From: Bdellovibrio bacteriovorus
GTDB taxonomy: Bacteria > Bdellovibrionota > Bdellovibrionia > Bdellovibrionales > Bdellovibrionaceae
Direction of reading: 5' to 3'
Length of the DNA: 64,000 bases
NCBI RefSeq assembly: GCF_001592745.1
Contig: NZ_LUKD01000006.1
Location: 62,001-126,000 of the forward strand
The notes beneath the pieces were generated by a model, which saw only the letters and a program-made list of their open reading frames with translations, was not told the DNA's origin and ran no database searches. Shown here in pieces: positions 52,938 through 62,185 of this stretch (position 1 is the first letter of the stretch; every line of letters begins with the position of its first letter). The position numbers and the translations under genes are program-made.

Positions 52938-54155
52938 ATGCCGATTTTTGAATACAAAGGTCTGTCCCGAGACGGAAAAAACGTAAAAGGTGTCGTTGAC
53001 GCAGAAAATCTGCGTGCGGCGCGCACGAAGCTTAAAAAAGACAATATTTACGTCGTCGATATCCGCGACAAAAAGAAAGTCGATCCTAAAAAGAAATCAG
53101 GCGCGAGATCCAGCGCGAAAGTGGGCGTTAAAGAACTGGCGCTTATGACTCGTCAGTTAGCGACGTTAATCAAAGCCAATATTCCTCTCGTGGATGCTCT
53201 GACTGCCGTTTCCGAGCAAGTTGAAAATGCGGCTCTATCTGAAGCCATTGCAGATTGCAAAAACATGGTGAATGAAGGCTCCCCGTTTCACAAAGCCTTG
53301 GCAAAATATCCCAACATCTTCACAAATATTTATATTTCAATGGTTGAAGCCGGCGAAATGTCAGGAAGTTTGGATGTTATCTTAATGCGTCTTGCGGAAT
53401 TCACCGAAGCGCAAGCTGATTTGCGTGCGAAAGTCAGTAGTGCCATGACCTACCCGATCATCATGATGGTCGTGACTTTGGGTCTATTGGGCTTCCTTTT
53501 TGTGTTCTTGATTCCAAAAATGGTGACTGTCTTTGAATCCGCGCCGAATCTGCAACTTCCTTGGTACACGGTCACTTTGATTGATGCCAGTCAGTTTGTT
53601 GTAAACTACTGGTACCTCCTCGTCGGAAGTGCCTTGATTTTGTATCTTCTATTCAAAAACTGGAAAAACACGCCAGCAGGACGCAATCAATGGGATGCGA
53701 TCTCGTTGAAGCTTCCGATTGTAGGCCCCACTGTTCGCATGGTGGCTGTTTCTCGTTTTACGAGAACTTTGGCGACACTTTTAACCGGTGGCGTTCCAAT
53801 GCTAGCAGCTTTAGACATCGTTCGTAACGTTGTGAATAACCACGTATTGGCGCAGGCGATTGACGAAGCCCGCTCTAACATTTCTGAGGGTGAATCCATC
53901 GCGGGTCCTTTGAAAAAATCGGGTCAATTTCCACCGATCGTAATTCACATGGTGAACATTGGTGAAAAGACCGGTGAACTAGAAAACATGTTGTCACAAG
54001 TATCCGACGCCTATGACTTCCAAGTGAAAACAAAGTTGGAAGGCTTAACAAGTCTGATGGGCCCCGTTGTCATCGTTATGATGGGTTTTGCCATCGGCAT
54101 GATCGTAGTTGCTGTGATGGTGCCTATGTTTGAAATGGCAAACATCGCCGGATAA
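52938..54155 (+). CDS. gspF: Type II secretion inner-membrane platform protein GspF
   Basis: 405 residues with two homologous cytoplasmic halves and three membrane helices (AMTYPIIMMVVTLGLLGFLFVFLIPKM; YWYLLVGSALILYLLF; PVVIVMMGFAIGMIVVAVMVPMFEM). The phrase LTRQLATLIKANIPLVDALTAVSEQ near 70-95 and VSRFTRTLATLLTGGVPMLAALDIV near 270-295 are the family's duplicated boxes. It anchors GspE and the pseudopilus base. Confidence 0.95.
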   Translation: MPIFEYKGLSRDGKNVKGVVDAENLRAARTKLKKDNIYVVDIRDKKKVDPKKKSGARSSAKVGVKELALMTRQLATLIKANIPLVDALTAVSEQVENAALSEAIADCKNMVNEGSPFHKALAKYPNIFTNIYISMVEAGEMSGSLDVILMRLAEFTEAQADLRAKVSSAMTYPIIMMVVTLGLLGFLFVFLIPKMVTVFESAPNLQLPWYTVTLIDASQFVVNYWYLLVGSALILYLLFKNWKNTPAGRNQWDAISLKLPIVGPTVRMVAVSRFTRTLATLLTGGVPMLAALDIVRNVVNNHVLAQAIDEARSNISEGESIAGPLKKSGQFPPIVIHMVNIGEKTGELENMLSQVSDAYDFQVKTKLEGLTSLMGPVVIVMMGFAIGMIVVAVMVPMFEMANIAG

Positions 54156-54240
54156 ACTTAAAGTACAACATCAACTAAAGTCTGTATCTCTTCTTAAGTC
54201 GGGTCCAAAATATTTTAGATCACTGTCAGATCTCATTCTG

Positions 54241-54265
54241 GGTAAAGCCGCATGTGTGCTTTACC
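54241..54265 (+). promoter_or_regulatory. Hairpin in the gspF-gspG gap
   Basis: GGTAAAG, 11-base loop, CTTTACC: a 7-bp stem in the 162-base gap before gspG. No T-run follows. Such stems can mark an RNA processing or stabilising site that raises expression of the major pseudopilin; that is inference. Confidence 0.4.
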
Positions 54266-54317
54266 TGGGATAGGACCTCTGCTATCCTCAACATCTGTTA
54301 AACATAAGGAGTAAGTA

Positions 54318-54728
54318 ATGTCTCTTCTCAAAAACCGCAAGGGTATGACGTTGATCGAAATCATGATCGTCCTTGCGATCATCGGTAGTATCGCAGCTCT
54401 TCTTCTTCCTAACATCACAGGACAGCTTGATAAGTCCAAAGTGAAAGAAGCTAAAATTCAGCTGACTCAAGTTGTGAACGCTCTTTCTATGTACTACACA
54501 GATTGTGGTCACTACCCTCAATCTTTGGAAGGTTTGGCGAAGGCCGATCCAGATTGTTCAAACTGGGGTCCTGAGCCTTACTACAAAAAAGATCTTAAAG
54601 ATCCATTTGGAAATGAACTGGTTTATGAGCGCGAAGGTTCTGAATACACCTTGAAATCTTTGGGTAAAGACCGCCGTGAAGGTGGTTCTGGTAACGACAA
54701 AGACATCACTTTAGAGGATGTTCAGTAA
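54318..54728 (+). CDS. gspG: Major pseudopilin GspG
   Basis: 136 residues. Prepilin signal with cleavage in NRKG-MTLIEIMIVLAIIGS and Glu at position 5 of the mature chain, then the globular domain with the calcium-site/WGPEPYYKKDLKDPFGNELVYERE region. It forms the pseudopilus shaft after processing by a prepilin peptidase (gspO, not in the window). Overlaps gspH by 11 bases if gspH starts at 54718. Confidence 0.95.
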   Translation: MSLLKNRKGMTLIEIMIVLAIIGSIAALLLPNITGQLDKSKVKEAKIQLTQVVNALSMYYTDCGHYPQSLEGLAKADPDCSNWGPEPYYKKDLKDPFGNELVYEREGSEYTLKSLGKDRREGGSGNDKDITLEDVQ

Positions 54729-55323
54729 TTTCATGCGTTCGCAAAAGGGCTTCACGCTAATTGAAATCATGATCGTGCTAGCAATTCTTGGCGCGGTCGT
54801 AGCGTTGGTAGCCCCCCGTTTCGTTAAAAGAGATGGAAACATCAAAGCCGTGGCTCGGAGCTTCATTGTTCTGAGCAAGGAAATCCGCAACAAAGCCCGC
54901 CTTACAAATTCCACGTATCGCTTAGTTATCAATATGGACACGCAAGATGAAGCTTATTGGGTCGAAAGAGCCAATGGTCCTCAACCTGTTGATCCTAAGA
55001 TGTACGAAGAGGCTTTAAAGAAAGACTCCGAAAAGAAAGAGGACGCCCCACCGCCCCTTTTTCAGATGGATAAATCCCTCACAAAATCAGAAAAAAAACT
55101 TCCCAGCGGCCTGCGTTTTGGCTCTGTGGAAACTATCAATATGAAGTCTCCGATTACTTCGGGGCTCGCGTATATTCACTTCTTCCCTGAAGGCTTTGTG
55201 GAAGCCGCCGCCGTGCAAATCACGAACGGAAATAATTTAACTTGGACTCTTGTTTTTAATCCTTTAACGGGTCAAGCTGATATTATAGAAAAAGCTTCTT
55301 CGTTAAAGGATGTCCAACGGTGA
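54718..55323 (+). CDS. gspH: Minor pseudopilin GspH
   Basis: About 201 residues. Prepilin signal SQKG-FTLIEIMIVLAILGA with Glu at position 5. Two starts are possible, ATG 54718 and ATG 54733; neither has an ideal Shine-Dalgarno. Overlaps gspI by 4 bases at the end. GspH is part of the pseudopilus tip complex. Confidence 0.88.
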   Translation: MFSNFMRSQKGFTLIEIMIVLAILGAVVALVAPRFVKRDGNIKAVARSFIVLSKEIRNKARLTNSTYRLVINMDTQDEAYWVERANGPQPVDPKMYEEALKKDSEKKEDAPPPLFQMDKSLTKSEKKLPSGLRFGSVETINMKSPITSGLAYIHFFPEGFVEAAAVQITNGNNLTWTLVFNPLTGQADIIEKASSLKDVQR

Positions 55324-55829
55324 GAAATAAACGAGGTTTTACGCTTATTGAAACGGTGATGGCGTTAGTCATCCTGTCTTCAGGTTTGCTTTTGCTAGCA
55401 AATTCTTGGAGCGGCAGTTTCATGCGTGTTCGTAAAACCCAGCTTTCCACGGAAGTTTCAGCCCTCCTTGAACGCAAAATGGTTGAAGTGGAGATGGAAT
55501 ATCAAGGTAAGCCCTTAGACTCCATCCCGGAAGAAAAAGAAGACGACTTCGGTTCCGAATATCCGCAGTACTCTTGGCGCATGACTTCAAAAGAATTTGA
55601 AGTACCGGATTTTTCCGCAACTCTGACGGCGCAATCTGGCGGCGCAGACGAGCTGACATTGACGATCATGAAAACTTTGGCCGAGCACTTAGGAAAATCC
55701 ATCAAAGAAGTCAAAGTCACCGTGATCTACAAAGGCGCGAAGAAGCCTTTAGAATTTTCTGCCACTCAATATTTCGTCGATTACGATAAACAATTGCCAC
55801 TTCCTTCCATCCCGGGTGCCGGAGGCTAG
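55320..55829 (+). CDS. gspI: Minor pseudopilin GspI
   Basis: 169 residues from a GTG at 55320 overlapping the gspH stop. Prepilin signal NKRG-FTLIETVMALVILSS with Glu at position 5. Tip-complex pseudopilin. The remaining ~120 residues form the globular domain with a Pro-rich C-terminus (LPLPSIPGAGG). Confidence 0.88.
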   Translation: MRNKRGFTLIETVMALVILSSGLLLLANSWSGSFMRVRKTQLSTEVSALLERKMVEVEMEYQGKPLDSIPEEKEDDFGSEYPQYSWRMTSKEFEVPDFSATLTAQSGGADELTLTIMKTLAEHLGKSIKEVKVTVIYKGAKKPLEFSATQYFVDYDKQLPLPSIPGAGG

Positions 55830-55831
55830 TC

Positions 55832-56686
55832 ATGAGAAACAATAAAGGTTTCACCATGATTGAGCTGATGATCACGGTTGCAATTCTTGCAACCCTCACC
55901 GTCTTAACGGCGCAGTCGATCACTCAGGCCATCAAAGCCAAAGGTAAGCTGCAAGATCAAATCGACGATGTGTCCCGCATGCGCGATGCTATGCGCTTGG
56001 TGGAAAGAGATATCAATTTAGCTTATCACTATCGCGATCTTGAAAAAGAGATGGAGCAGATCTTAAAGAAGAAAAACTCCACGAATGCTAATGGCGGTGG
56101 CAACGGTGGGATGGACCCGTCTGTGATTCCCGATCCTAACCAAGATCCCAACAACCGCCGTGAAGTCCCTCGCCGCGATCCCGCAACTCACTTTGTCGGC
56201 AACGGCGAAAGTTTAAATCTAGTGACGATGAACAATGCGCGCACCACTCGCAATACCGCCCAAGCCGATTTTCTTGAAGTCGGTTATTCCGTGAAAGACT
56301 GCAAAAACTTGCGCAATGATTCCACGTCATCAAAATGTTTGTGGAGACGAAGCACGCCCTATGTGGATCTTGATGTCACTAAAGGCGGCGACGAAGTCGT
56401 TCTTCTAGAAAACGTCTCTGAATTCAAACTTCGCTACATGGGTAAAGGCAAGCAAGACTGGGTCAGCGATTGGCGCACCGATGCCCAAGGTGACGGCGCA
56501 ACCAAAGGAAAGTTCCCGCAGGCCGTGGAAGTTTCTTTAACGGTTGAGAAAAAAGAAAAAGGCAAATCTAAAAAATACTCTATGCAAGCGATAGTCCCGA
56601 TCCACTTCCCTAACAATCCTGAGGAGGCAGCAAATGCGCAAGGAAATCAAGGTTCTTGGCCGCAATCTGGCGGCGCCACTCAGTAA
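55832..56686 (+). CDS. gspJ: Minor pseudopilin GspJ
   Basis: 284 residues. Prepilin signal NNKG-FTMIELMITVAILAT with Glu at position 5. It has a low-complexity Asn/Gly/Pro loop (NANGGGNGGMDPSVIPDPNQ in part) absent from most GspJ. The 3' end overlaps gspK by 53 bases, an unusually long overlap that may reflect a downstream gspK start. Confidence 0.88.
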   Translation: MRNNKGFTMIELMITVAILATLTVLTAQSITQAIKAKGKLQDQIDDVSRMRDAMRLVERDINLAYHYRDLEKEMEQILKKKNSTNANGGGNGGMDPSVIPDPNQDPNNRREVPRRDPATHFVGNGESLNLVTMNNARTTRNTAQADFLEVGYSVKDCKNLRNDSTSSKCLWRRSTPYVDLDVTKGGDEVVLLENVSEFKLRYMGKGKQDWVSDWRTDAQGDGATKGKFPQAVEVSLTVEKKEKGKSKKYSMQAIVPIHFPNNPEEAANAQGNQGSWPQSGGATQ

Positions 56687-57899
56687 TCAAAGGGGCGTGG
56701 CCATGATGGTGGCCGTCGCTTGTATTATGCTGATCATGTATTTCGCGATGGAAGTCTCTTATGACTCCAACGTGGAATATTTAGTGAACTCGCAAAGCTT
56801 GAATCGAGTAAAAGCCTATTACGCGGCAAAATCCGGAATGCAGTTAAGCCTTCTGCGCATCAAAATCTATCAGCAAGCACAAAGCAAATTCGGCGCGCAA
56901 TTAGGCAATAGCCCCATGCTAGATCAAATCTGGAAATTTCCTTTCGCCTGGCCGATGCCCATCCCTGATGAGTTGAACGCCGTCGACAAAGATAATTTCA
57001 AAAAAATCTTTAAAGAATCTGCGATGGATTCCAGCTACATCGTCACGATTGAAGACGAAGGTTCAAAAATCGACTTGAATGATTTGAACTCTCCTTCAAA
57101 GACCTTGCAGGACATGACTAAGAAGCAGCTCTTAAACATCTTTGAACAAAAGAAACAAGAAGACGAAGAGTTCGCCCGCGAATACAGCAACGTCCGCTTT
57201 GAAGAGTTGATCAACAACATCGCCGACTGGATGAGCCCAAAATCTCAATCCCTGAACGGCGGCGACAAAAGAGCCAACTACGCCGAACTCAATCAACTGT
57301 CCCAAACCGATTACTACCCACCGAACCGCGCCTTCCGCACGATTGCTGAACTGCACATGGTTCCAGGAATGAATGATACTTTTTTTGATCTTCTTCAACC
57401 CAGAATCACCATCTACGGAATGAAGGGCATCAATCCAAATTTAGCAACCAAAGAAGTTTTAAAATCTTTAGACCCCGCAATGACCGACGAAGTCGTAGCC
57501 GAAATTATCAAACGCCGCGAAACCGAAGAAGAAGGCGGCCCCTTTAAGTGCGACCAAAACGGCGGCAGCCAAGACTTCTGGAGCTTCGTACAACAAAAAG
57601 GCATCCGCATCATGGGTAACCCCGAAGACATCCCCATGACCTGCGACACCGTCATGAACTTCAAAATCAGAAGCACAGGCGAATTCGCCGGCGCCACAAG
57701 AGAAATCACAGCAATAGTGATGGACTTGAACCGCGCCGCTACGAAAATCAAATCCTTCGTAGACAAAGAAAAACAGGATCCCAATGCCCCGCCCGAGGAC
57801 CCTAACAAACCAAAAACTCCGACGGGCGGCAATAACAACGCCAACACCAATCAAGTCCAAAAAGGCCCTCCAAGAATAGTCTTCTGGCAAGAACGCTAA
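56634..57899 (+). CDS. gspK: Minor pseudopilin GspK
   Basis: 421 residues. Hydrophobic N-terminus after NQRG (VAMMVAVACIMLIMYFAMEV) without the Glu5 of other pseudopilins, as is known for GspK. A large globular part follows, with SKIDLNDLNSPSK and TIAELHMVPGM. It ends with a Pro-rich tail (DPNAPPEDPNKPKTPTGG in part). GspK caps the pseudopilus. The frame begins inside gspJ; a later in-frame start cannot be excluded. Confidence 0.9.
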   Translation: MRKEIKVLGRNLAAPLSNQRGVAMMVAVACIMLIMYFAMEVSYDSNVEYLVNSQSLNRVKAYYAAKSGMQLSLLRIKIYQQAQSKFGAQLGNSPMLDQIWKFPFAWPMPIPDELNAVDKDNFKKIFKESAMDSSYIVTIEDEGSKIDLNDLNSPSKTLQDMTKKQLLNIFEQKKQEDEEFAREYSNVRFEELINNIADWMSPKSQSLNGGDKRANYAELNQLSQTDYYPPNRAFRTIAELHMVPGMNDTFFDLLQPRITIYGMKGINPNLATKEVLKSLDPAMTDEVVAEIIKRRETEEEGGPFKCDQNGGSQDFWSFVQQKGIRIMGNPEDIPMTCDTVMNFKIRSTGEFAGATREITAIVMDLNRAATKIKSFVDKEKQDPNAPPEDPNKPKTPTGGNNNANTNQVQKGPPRIVFWQER

Positions 57900-58001
57900 T
57901 CACCTAGACCAACGTCCATTTTCCCTCTGAAAAATTCGCTCCCACGGCGCCGCCAAGGCGCCCAAAAAACACCGAGGACGCGACTCTTAGTTTATCGATT
58001 A

Positions 58002-58129
58002 GGCTTGGTGTATAGCATTTTAAATTAGCGGCCTTCGGTGGCGCCACGATGGCGCGAACCGAAGCGAAGCTTCGGCACCGACCGAGCCCGGAAGGCGTGC
58101 CGCTAACTTAAAATGCTATACACCAAGCC
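58002..58129 (+). repeat. 128-bp inverted repeat between gspK and gspL
   Basis: Arms 58002-58032 and 58099-58129 are 31 bases with one mismatch (GGCTTGGTGTATAGCATT and its complement at the outer ends). The GC-rich core includes a second partial pairing (GCCTTC/GAAGGC) and CCGAAGCGAAGCTTCGG, so the RNA could fold into one long branched stem. No open frame or transposase is inside. Confidence 0.85.
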
Positions 58130-58174
58130 GAACCTCGCATAAACTAAAGTCAAGGATTCATGGAGGAATTCACG

Positions 58175-59845
58175 GTGAAGTCAGTAGGCATAGACATAGG
58201 CTCTAGCAGTATCAAAATTGTCGAGATGACCAGCTCGTCCAAAGGCTTTCAGGTCACTCAATTCATTGAACATGCCTTGAATATCGCTCCAGGCGCAGAC
58301 CAAGAGCTTGAGGTCATCGAGTTTTTAAGAAACTTCACGGCGACTTACGATCCGAATCAAACGAAGTTTGTTTTAGCGCTTCGTCAAGATCGTGTGGCGA
58401 TTCGCAATAAGTTCTTCCCGTTCAATGATCGAATTAAAATTTCCAAAAGCTTGGCTTTTGAGTTGGAAGAAGATCTTCCTTTCTCTTCTGAAAACGCCGT
58501 GTTTGATGCGAAGATCGTTCGCACGGTCGGTGGCGGCGCTGAAGTTCTGGCCTGTGCGGCTCCGAAAGTTCACGTGCAAAATTGCATTCAACGTGGCCAA
58601 GATGCCGGCATTGATCCCGCGATTGTTTCGGCAGAAGGCACAGCACTTGCGAACGTTTTTGAAAAATGGAATGAAGCTCCTCCAGCTCTTCTTCCTCCGA
58701 CAATCGCTTTGAATGACGAAGACAACCGTCCCGTTCGTCATGTGCAATTGATTTTAAATATCGGTCACTCGCGCACTTTGGTCAGTGCGTTTGAAGGAAA
58801 CTCTCTGATCGCGGTGCGCTCGGTTCTTTGGGGTGGTAAAAATATTGCGGAAGCGATTTCAAAAAAATACGAAATCCCTTTCTTAGAATCCATCAAAGAA
58901 TTGCAGACAAAAGCTTTCATCTTAACAAACAAACAAGGTGCGACTTTTGATCAAGTCACGTTCTCAGACACGATTGCTAAAAGTGTTCGTGAGCTGGCCC
59001 GCGATCTTCAGCTTTCTATCCTGGAATTGAAGAGTGAGTTTAATGCTCAGATCGGCTCTATCGGATTAACTGGGGGTGTTTCGCAAATCCAGAACATCGG
59101 ACCATTTTTAACTCAAATTTTGGAAGTTCCGGTGAATCGTGCTTCCACTTTAGATCTTATTCCCAACGTCCTCTTTGAACGCTCGGCTTACAACGGCGCT
59201 AAGGCTGGCGTGGCTTTGGGCTTAGCTATTGAAGGCTTTAAAAAGCCAAGAAACCCTCCGGTGAATTTCCTTCGCGGTGAGTTCGCGAAAGAAAATCACC
59301 AGATGAAAATGTTCTGGGAAAAATGGGGCCACACTGCAAAAGTTTTAACTGCCGCCGTTCTAGTTCTTTTTGTCTACACGTCCTTGCGTGAAAGTTTCTC
59401 TGTCAGTTTGGCGGACCGCACTCAAGAAGTTTTAAAAGATCAAGCAAAGACGGTTGCCGGACTTCGTGGAAGAAACGCCTCTGAAAATGGCATCCGCAAG
59501 TACATTCGTGACAATAAAAAACGTGCCGCAGATTTAAAAACATTGGCCAGCGTGGCTAATATGAACTCTGCTTTGGATGTGATTAAAAAGGTGAATGATG
59601 CGACTCCAGCAAAGACCGCAGTGACTTTAGATGTGCAGCAGCTTTCGGTGACAGATGCTTTAGTGCAAATGCAAGGTTATGTAAATACACCGCAAGAGGC
59701 GTCTTTACTTCAGCAGTCTTTGACGAACATCACTTCCGATGGCCAAGTACGAACTCAACGCTCTACCTTAAAACCCATGAGCGGACGTACAGCTTTTTCA
59801 TTCAGCTTTAATGTCGATCGCGGAATCCAAAAGGTGACAAGATGA
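58175..59845 (+). CDS. gspL: Type II secretion protein GspL (PilM/PilN-like)
   Basis: 556 residues from a GTG at 58175, supported by GGAGG 8 bases ahead; an ATG at 58160 (AAGGA ahead) is also possible and adds 5 residues. The N-terminal two thirds is an actin-like/PilM cytoplasmic domain (VGIDIGSSSIKIVEM, LILNIGHSRTLVSAF, IGLTGGVSQIQNIGPFL). One membrane helix (TAKVLTAAVLVLFVYTSL) and a periplasmic PilN-like domain follow. It couples GspE to the platform. Overlaps gspM by 4 bases. Confidence 0.88.
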   Translation: MKSVGIDIGSSSIKIVEMTSSSKGFQVTQFIEHALNIAPGADQELEVIEFLRNFTATYDPNQTKFVLALRQDRVAIRNKFFPFNDRIKISKSLAFELEEDLPFSSENAVFDAKIVRTVGGGAEVLACAAPKVHVQNCIQRGQDAGIDPAIVSAEGTALANVFEKWNEAPPALLPPTIALNDEDNRPVRHVQLILNIGHSRTLVSAFEGNSLIAVRSVLWGGKNIAEAISKKYEIPFLESIKELQTKAFILTNKQGATFDQVTFSDTIAKSVRELARDLQLSILELKSEFNAQIGSIGLTGGVSQIQNIGPFLTQILEVPVNRASTLDLIPNVLFERSAYNGAKAGVALGLAIEGFKKPRNPPVNFLRGEFAKENHQMKMFWEKWGHTAKVLTAAVLVLFVYTSLRESFSVSLADRTQEVLKDQAKTVAGLRGRNASENGIRKYIRDNKKRAADLKTLASVANMNSALDVIKKVNDATPAKTAVTLDVQQLSVTDALVQMQGYVNTPQEASLLQQSLTNITSDGQVRTQRSTLKPMSGRTAFSFSFNVDRGIQKVTR

Positions 59846-60528
59846 ATTTAGACGATTTAAAGGACAGATTTATCAGTGATGCCCGTCAAACTTGGGAACG
59901 AGTCCAAGATAGCGCGGCTTACAACCAGTTGCGCGACCGTTATGAAAACATGACGCCTGTTACGCAAAAACTAACCGTCGTTGGCGTTGTCGCTTTAATC
60001 GCATTTATGATTCTTAGCATCCCCTATGGCGCCTTCAATCAGTCCCAAACTTATGTGGAAGAATTTGAAAGCAAACGCATGACGATTCGTGAACTTTTAA
60101 AAGTCAGTCGCGAATCTGCCGATGTTCCACAAATCCCGCAAGCCCCTAGCATGGATATGATTCGTAATAATATCCAAAACCAGCTCACTGCCGCAAATCT
60201 GTTGCCTGAGCAAATGAAAGGCACCGAAGTTTTGACGAATGATTCTAAAATCGTTCCGCAAAACCTGACAGAAGGCATGCTTCAGGTCAGCCTGGCGAAA
60301 TTGAATATCCGCCAAGCTTTGGATTTGGGACATCAGTTTCAAAGCATCAATGCAAGCGTGAAACTAAAAGACATGGCGATGACGGCGAACGCCGAAGATC
60401 CTCGCTATTTCGATGTGACTTACAAATTGATTGCTTTAGCGGTCCCTGCTCCACCAGAACCTCCCGCTGAAGCGCCGACTCGTCCAGGTTCTCGCAATCG
60501 TAACGCCCCACCGGCGGACGAGGAGTAA
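59842..60528 (+). CDS. gspM: Type II secretion protein GspM-like
   Basis: 228 residues: short cytoplasmic start, one helix (LTVVGVVALIAFMILSIPYG) and a periplasmic coiled-coil/ferredoxin-like domain ending in a Pro-rich tail. Identified mainly by position after gspL and by topology. It partners GspL in the inner-membrane platform. Confidence 0.8.
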   Translation: MNLDDLKDRFISDARQTWERVQDSAAYNQLRDRYENMTPVTQKLTVVGVVALIAFMILSIPYGAFNQSQTYVEEFESKRMTIRELLKVSRESADVPQIPQAPSMDMIRNNIQNQLTAANLLPEQMKGTEVLTNDSKIVPQNLTEGMLQVSLAKLNIRQALDLGHQFQSINASVKLKDMAMTANAEDPRYFDVTYKLIALAVPAPPEPPAEAPTRPGSRNRNAPPADEE

Positions 60529-60530
60529 TC

Positions 60531-61496
60531 ATGGAACAGTTCCGTCAGCTTCTGAAACTGATTCGCGAAAGCAAAGGCAAGATCGCCGTCATGGTGGTTT
60601 CAGCGTTTGTTTTCCTTTTCATGTTGTTTCCGTTTGATGACTTAAGTGATCTTATTTCTTCGCAAGTATCTCGTCTGACAAATAACTCTGTGTATTTGAC
60701 TTTTGAACGCTTGAAGATGAGTGTCTTTCCGCAACCGGGTGTGCAAATGGATCAAGTCTACATTGAATCTCTTCGCACCCCTGCTCTTTCTGCACAAGAA
60801 CTTGTGATCACTCCGTCAGTTTCTGGATTGATCGCGCAAAAACCTTACGGTCATGTTTCTGCCAAGGGCCTTTTAAAAGGCGATGTTGACTTGGTCGTGG
60901 GTAAAGGTGCGAAGTCTGACAACGGCATTGAAAGACAGAAGATTGAAGTGAAAGCGCAAAAAGTCTCTTTGCATGATTTGCGTGAGCTTGCAAACCTTCC
61001 CATTCTTTTAAAAGGTCAGTTGAACTTAGAGACGACAGCCCTTGCCGATCTTTCTTTTCAAGAACAACCGGATGTCGAGATCGACATGACGATCAGTAAG
61101 TTTGAGCTTCCTCCGTCGAATGTGAATACACCGATGGGTCCTTTGACGTTGCCGGATTTAAAACTGACTTCTGTGGAGCTTAAAGGTCGCTTGGCGGCGG
61201 GTCGCTTCGTGATCGAGACGGGAACTATTGGGAAGCCGGGCGATGAGCTTTACGGCACGATTAAAGGCAATATTGGTCTTAATATCGTGAACCGCGGAGG
61301 TTCTTTCGGTCAGCAAATTGGTGCTTATAATTTTGAAATCGATTTAAGAGCAAAGCGCAGCTTTCAAGATCGCGCCGCTTTATTCTTAGGCTTCATTGAT
61401 GGCTATAAAACGCCAACGCCAGAAGGCGCTCAGTATAAATTCAAGATTTCAGCGACAAATCCCATGATGCCGCCCAGCTTCGGCGCCGCGCGTTAG
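60531..61496 (+). CDS. gspN: Type II secretion protein GspN
   Basis: 321 residues with one N-terminal helix (GKIAVMVVSAFVFLFMLFPF) and a large AsmA-like periplasmic beta-rich part (LELGGKV-like LKGQLNLETTALADLSF, FVIETGTIGKPGDELYGTIKGNIGLNIVNRGG in part). GspN is present in a subset of T2SSs. It starts 2 bases after gspM and ends the gsp series. No gspO is seen here. Confidence 0.82.
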   Translation: MEQFRQLLKLIRESKGKIAVMVVSAFVFLFMLFPFDDLSDLISSQVSRLTNNSVYLTFERLKMSVFPQPGVQMDQVYIESLRTPALSAQELVITPSVSGLIAQKPYGHVSAKGLLKGDVDLVVGKGAKSDNGIERQKIEVKAQKVSLHDLRELANLPILLKGQLNLETTALADLSFQEQPDVEIDMTISKFELPPSNVNTPMGPLTLPDLKLTSVELKGRLAAGRFVIETGTIGKPGDELYGTIKGNIGLNIVNRGGSFGQQIGAYNFEIDLRAKRSFQDRAALFLGFIDGYKTPTPEGAQYKFKISATNPMMPPSFGAAR

Positions 61497-61518
61497 TCGA
61501 GATCCGTTCCCTTCAAGT

Positions 61519-61551
61519 GACCCCTGCTATATTTAAACTGAGCAAGGGGTC
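61519..61551 (+). other. Hairpin after gspN
   Basis: GACCCC-TGCT and AGC-A-AGGGGTC form a 10-bp stem with one bulge in the gap after gspN. No T-run follows, so at best it is a weak terminator. The ssb promoter must lie just downstream. Confidence 0.4.
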
Positions 61552-61654
61552 TGCCTAAGAATTGCTCACACTCCACAGCAAATAATAGAGAGCCGAAGTC
61601 CTTATTGACTTCACTCTTAATCTGACAAAAAACCAAGTGGTCATTGGAGGGAAA

Positions 61655-62098
61655 ATGTCTGGAGTAAATAAAGTTATTCTTGTAGGTCGTTTAGGTGCTG
61701 ATCCAGAAGTGAAAGCAATCGGAAGTGGGAGCACTGTCGCTCGCCTTAACATCGCAACAAGCGAATCATGGGTGAAAGACGGTCAAAGACAAGAACGTAC
61801 AGAGTGGCACCGTGTAACGGTATGGGGCAAACTTGCAGAAATCTGCGGTAAGCATCTTTCAAAAGGTCGCCAAGTTTACGTTGAAGGTAAATTGCAAACT
61901 CGTCAGTGGGAAGATCAACAAGGTCAAAAACGCTACACGACGGAGATCGTTGCTAGCACAGTTCAATTCTTGGGCTCTGCAGGTGCGGAAGCTGGCTCTG
62001 GCCGTTCTTCTTCATCTTCTGGTGGCGGTGATGATTACAATTTCCAAGATTTCGGACCAGAACCAAGTTTTGATTCGAACGACGAAATTCCGTTCTAA
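61655..62098 (+). CDS. ssb: Single-stranded DNA-binding protein
   Basis: 147 residues from the ATG at 61655, preceded by GGAGGG; a GTG at 61637 in frame would overlap that site. OB fold with [49 protein letters not shown] in part, a Ser/Gly-rich tail and the acidic DEIPF C-terminus that binds partner proteins. It coats single-stranded DNA in replication and repair. Monocistronic, with a terminator after it. Confidence 0.97.
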   Translation: MSGVNKVILVGRLGADPEVKAIGSGSTVARLNIATSESWVKDGQRQERTEWHRVTVWGKLAEICGKHLSKGRQVYVEGKLQTRQWEDQQGQKRYTTEIVASTVQFLGSAGAEAGSGRSSSSSGGGDDYNFQDFGPEPSFDSNDEIPF

Positions 62099-62122
62099 TT
62101 TTTTAAAAAATTATTGCAGGTC

Positions 62123-62151
62123 AAAAGCCCCGAAGAAATATCGGGGCTTTT
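62123..62151 (+). terminator. Intrinsic terminator of ssb
   Basis: AAAAGCCCCGA, loop of 7, TCGGGGCTTTT followed by T: an 11-bp stem 24 bases after the ssb stop. Confidence 0.88.
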
Positions 62152-62185
62152 TATTTAGTCCAGTCTCCCCTATAATTATAGATCT

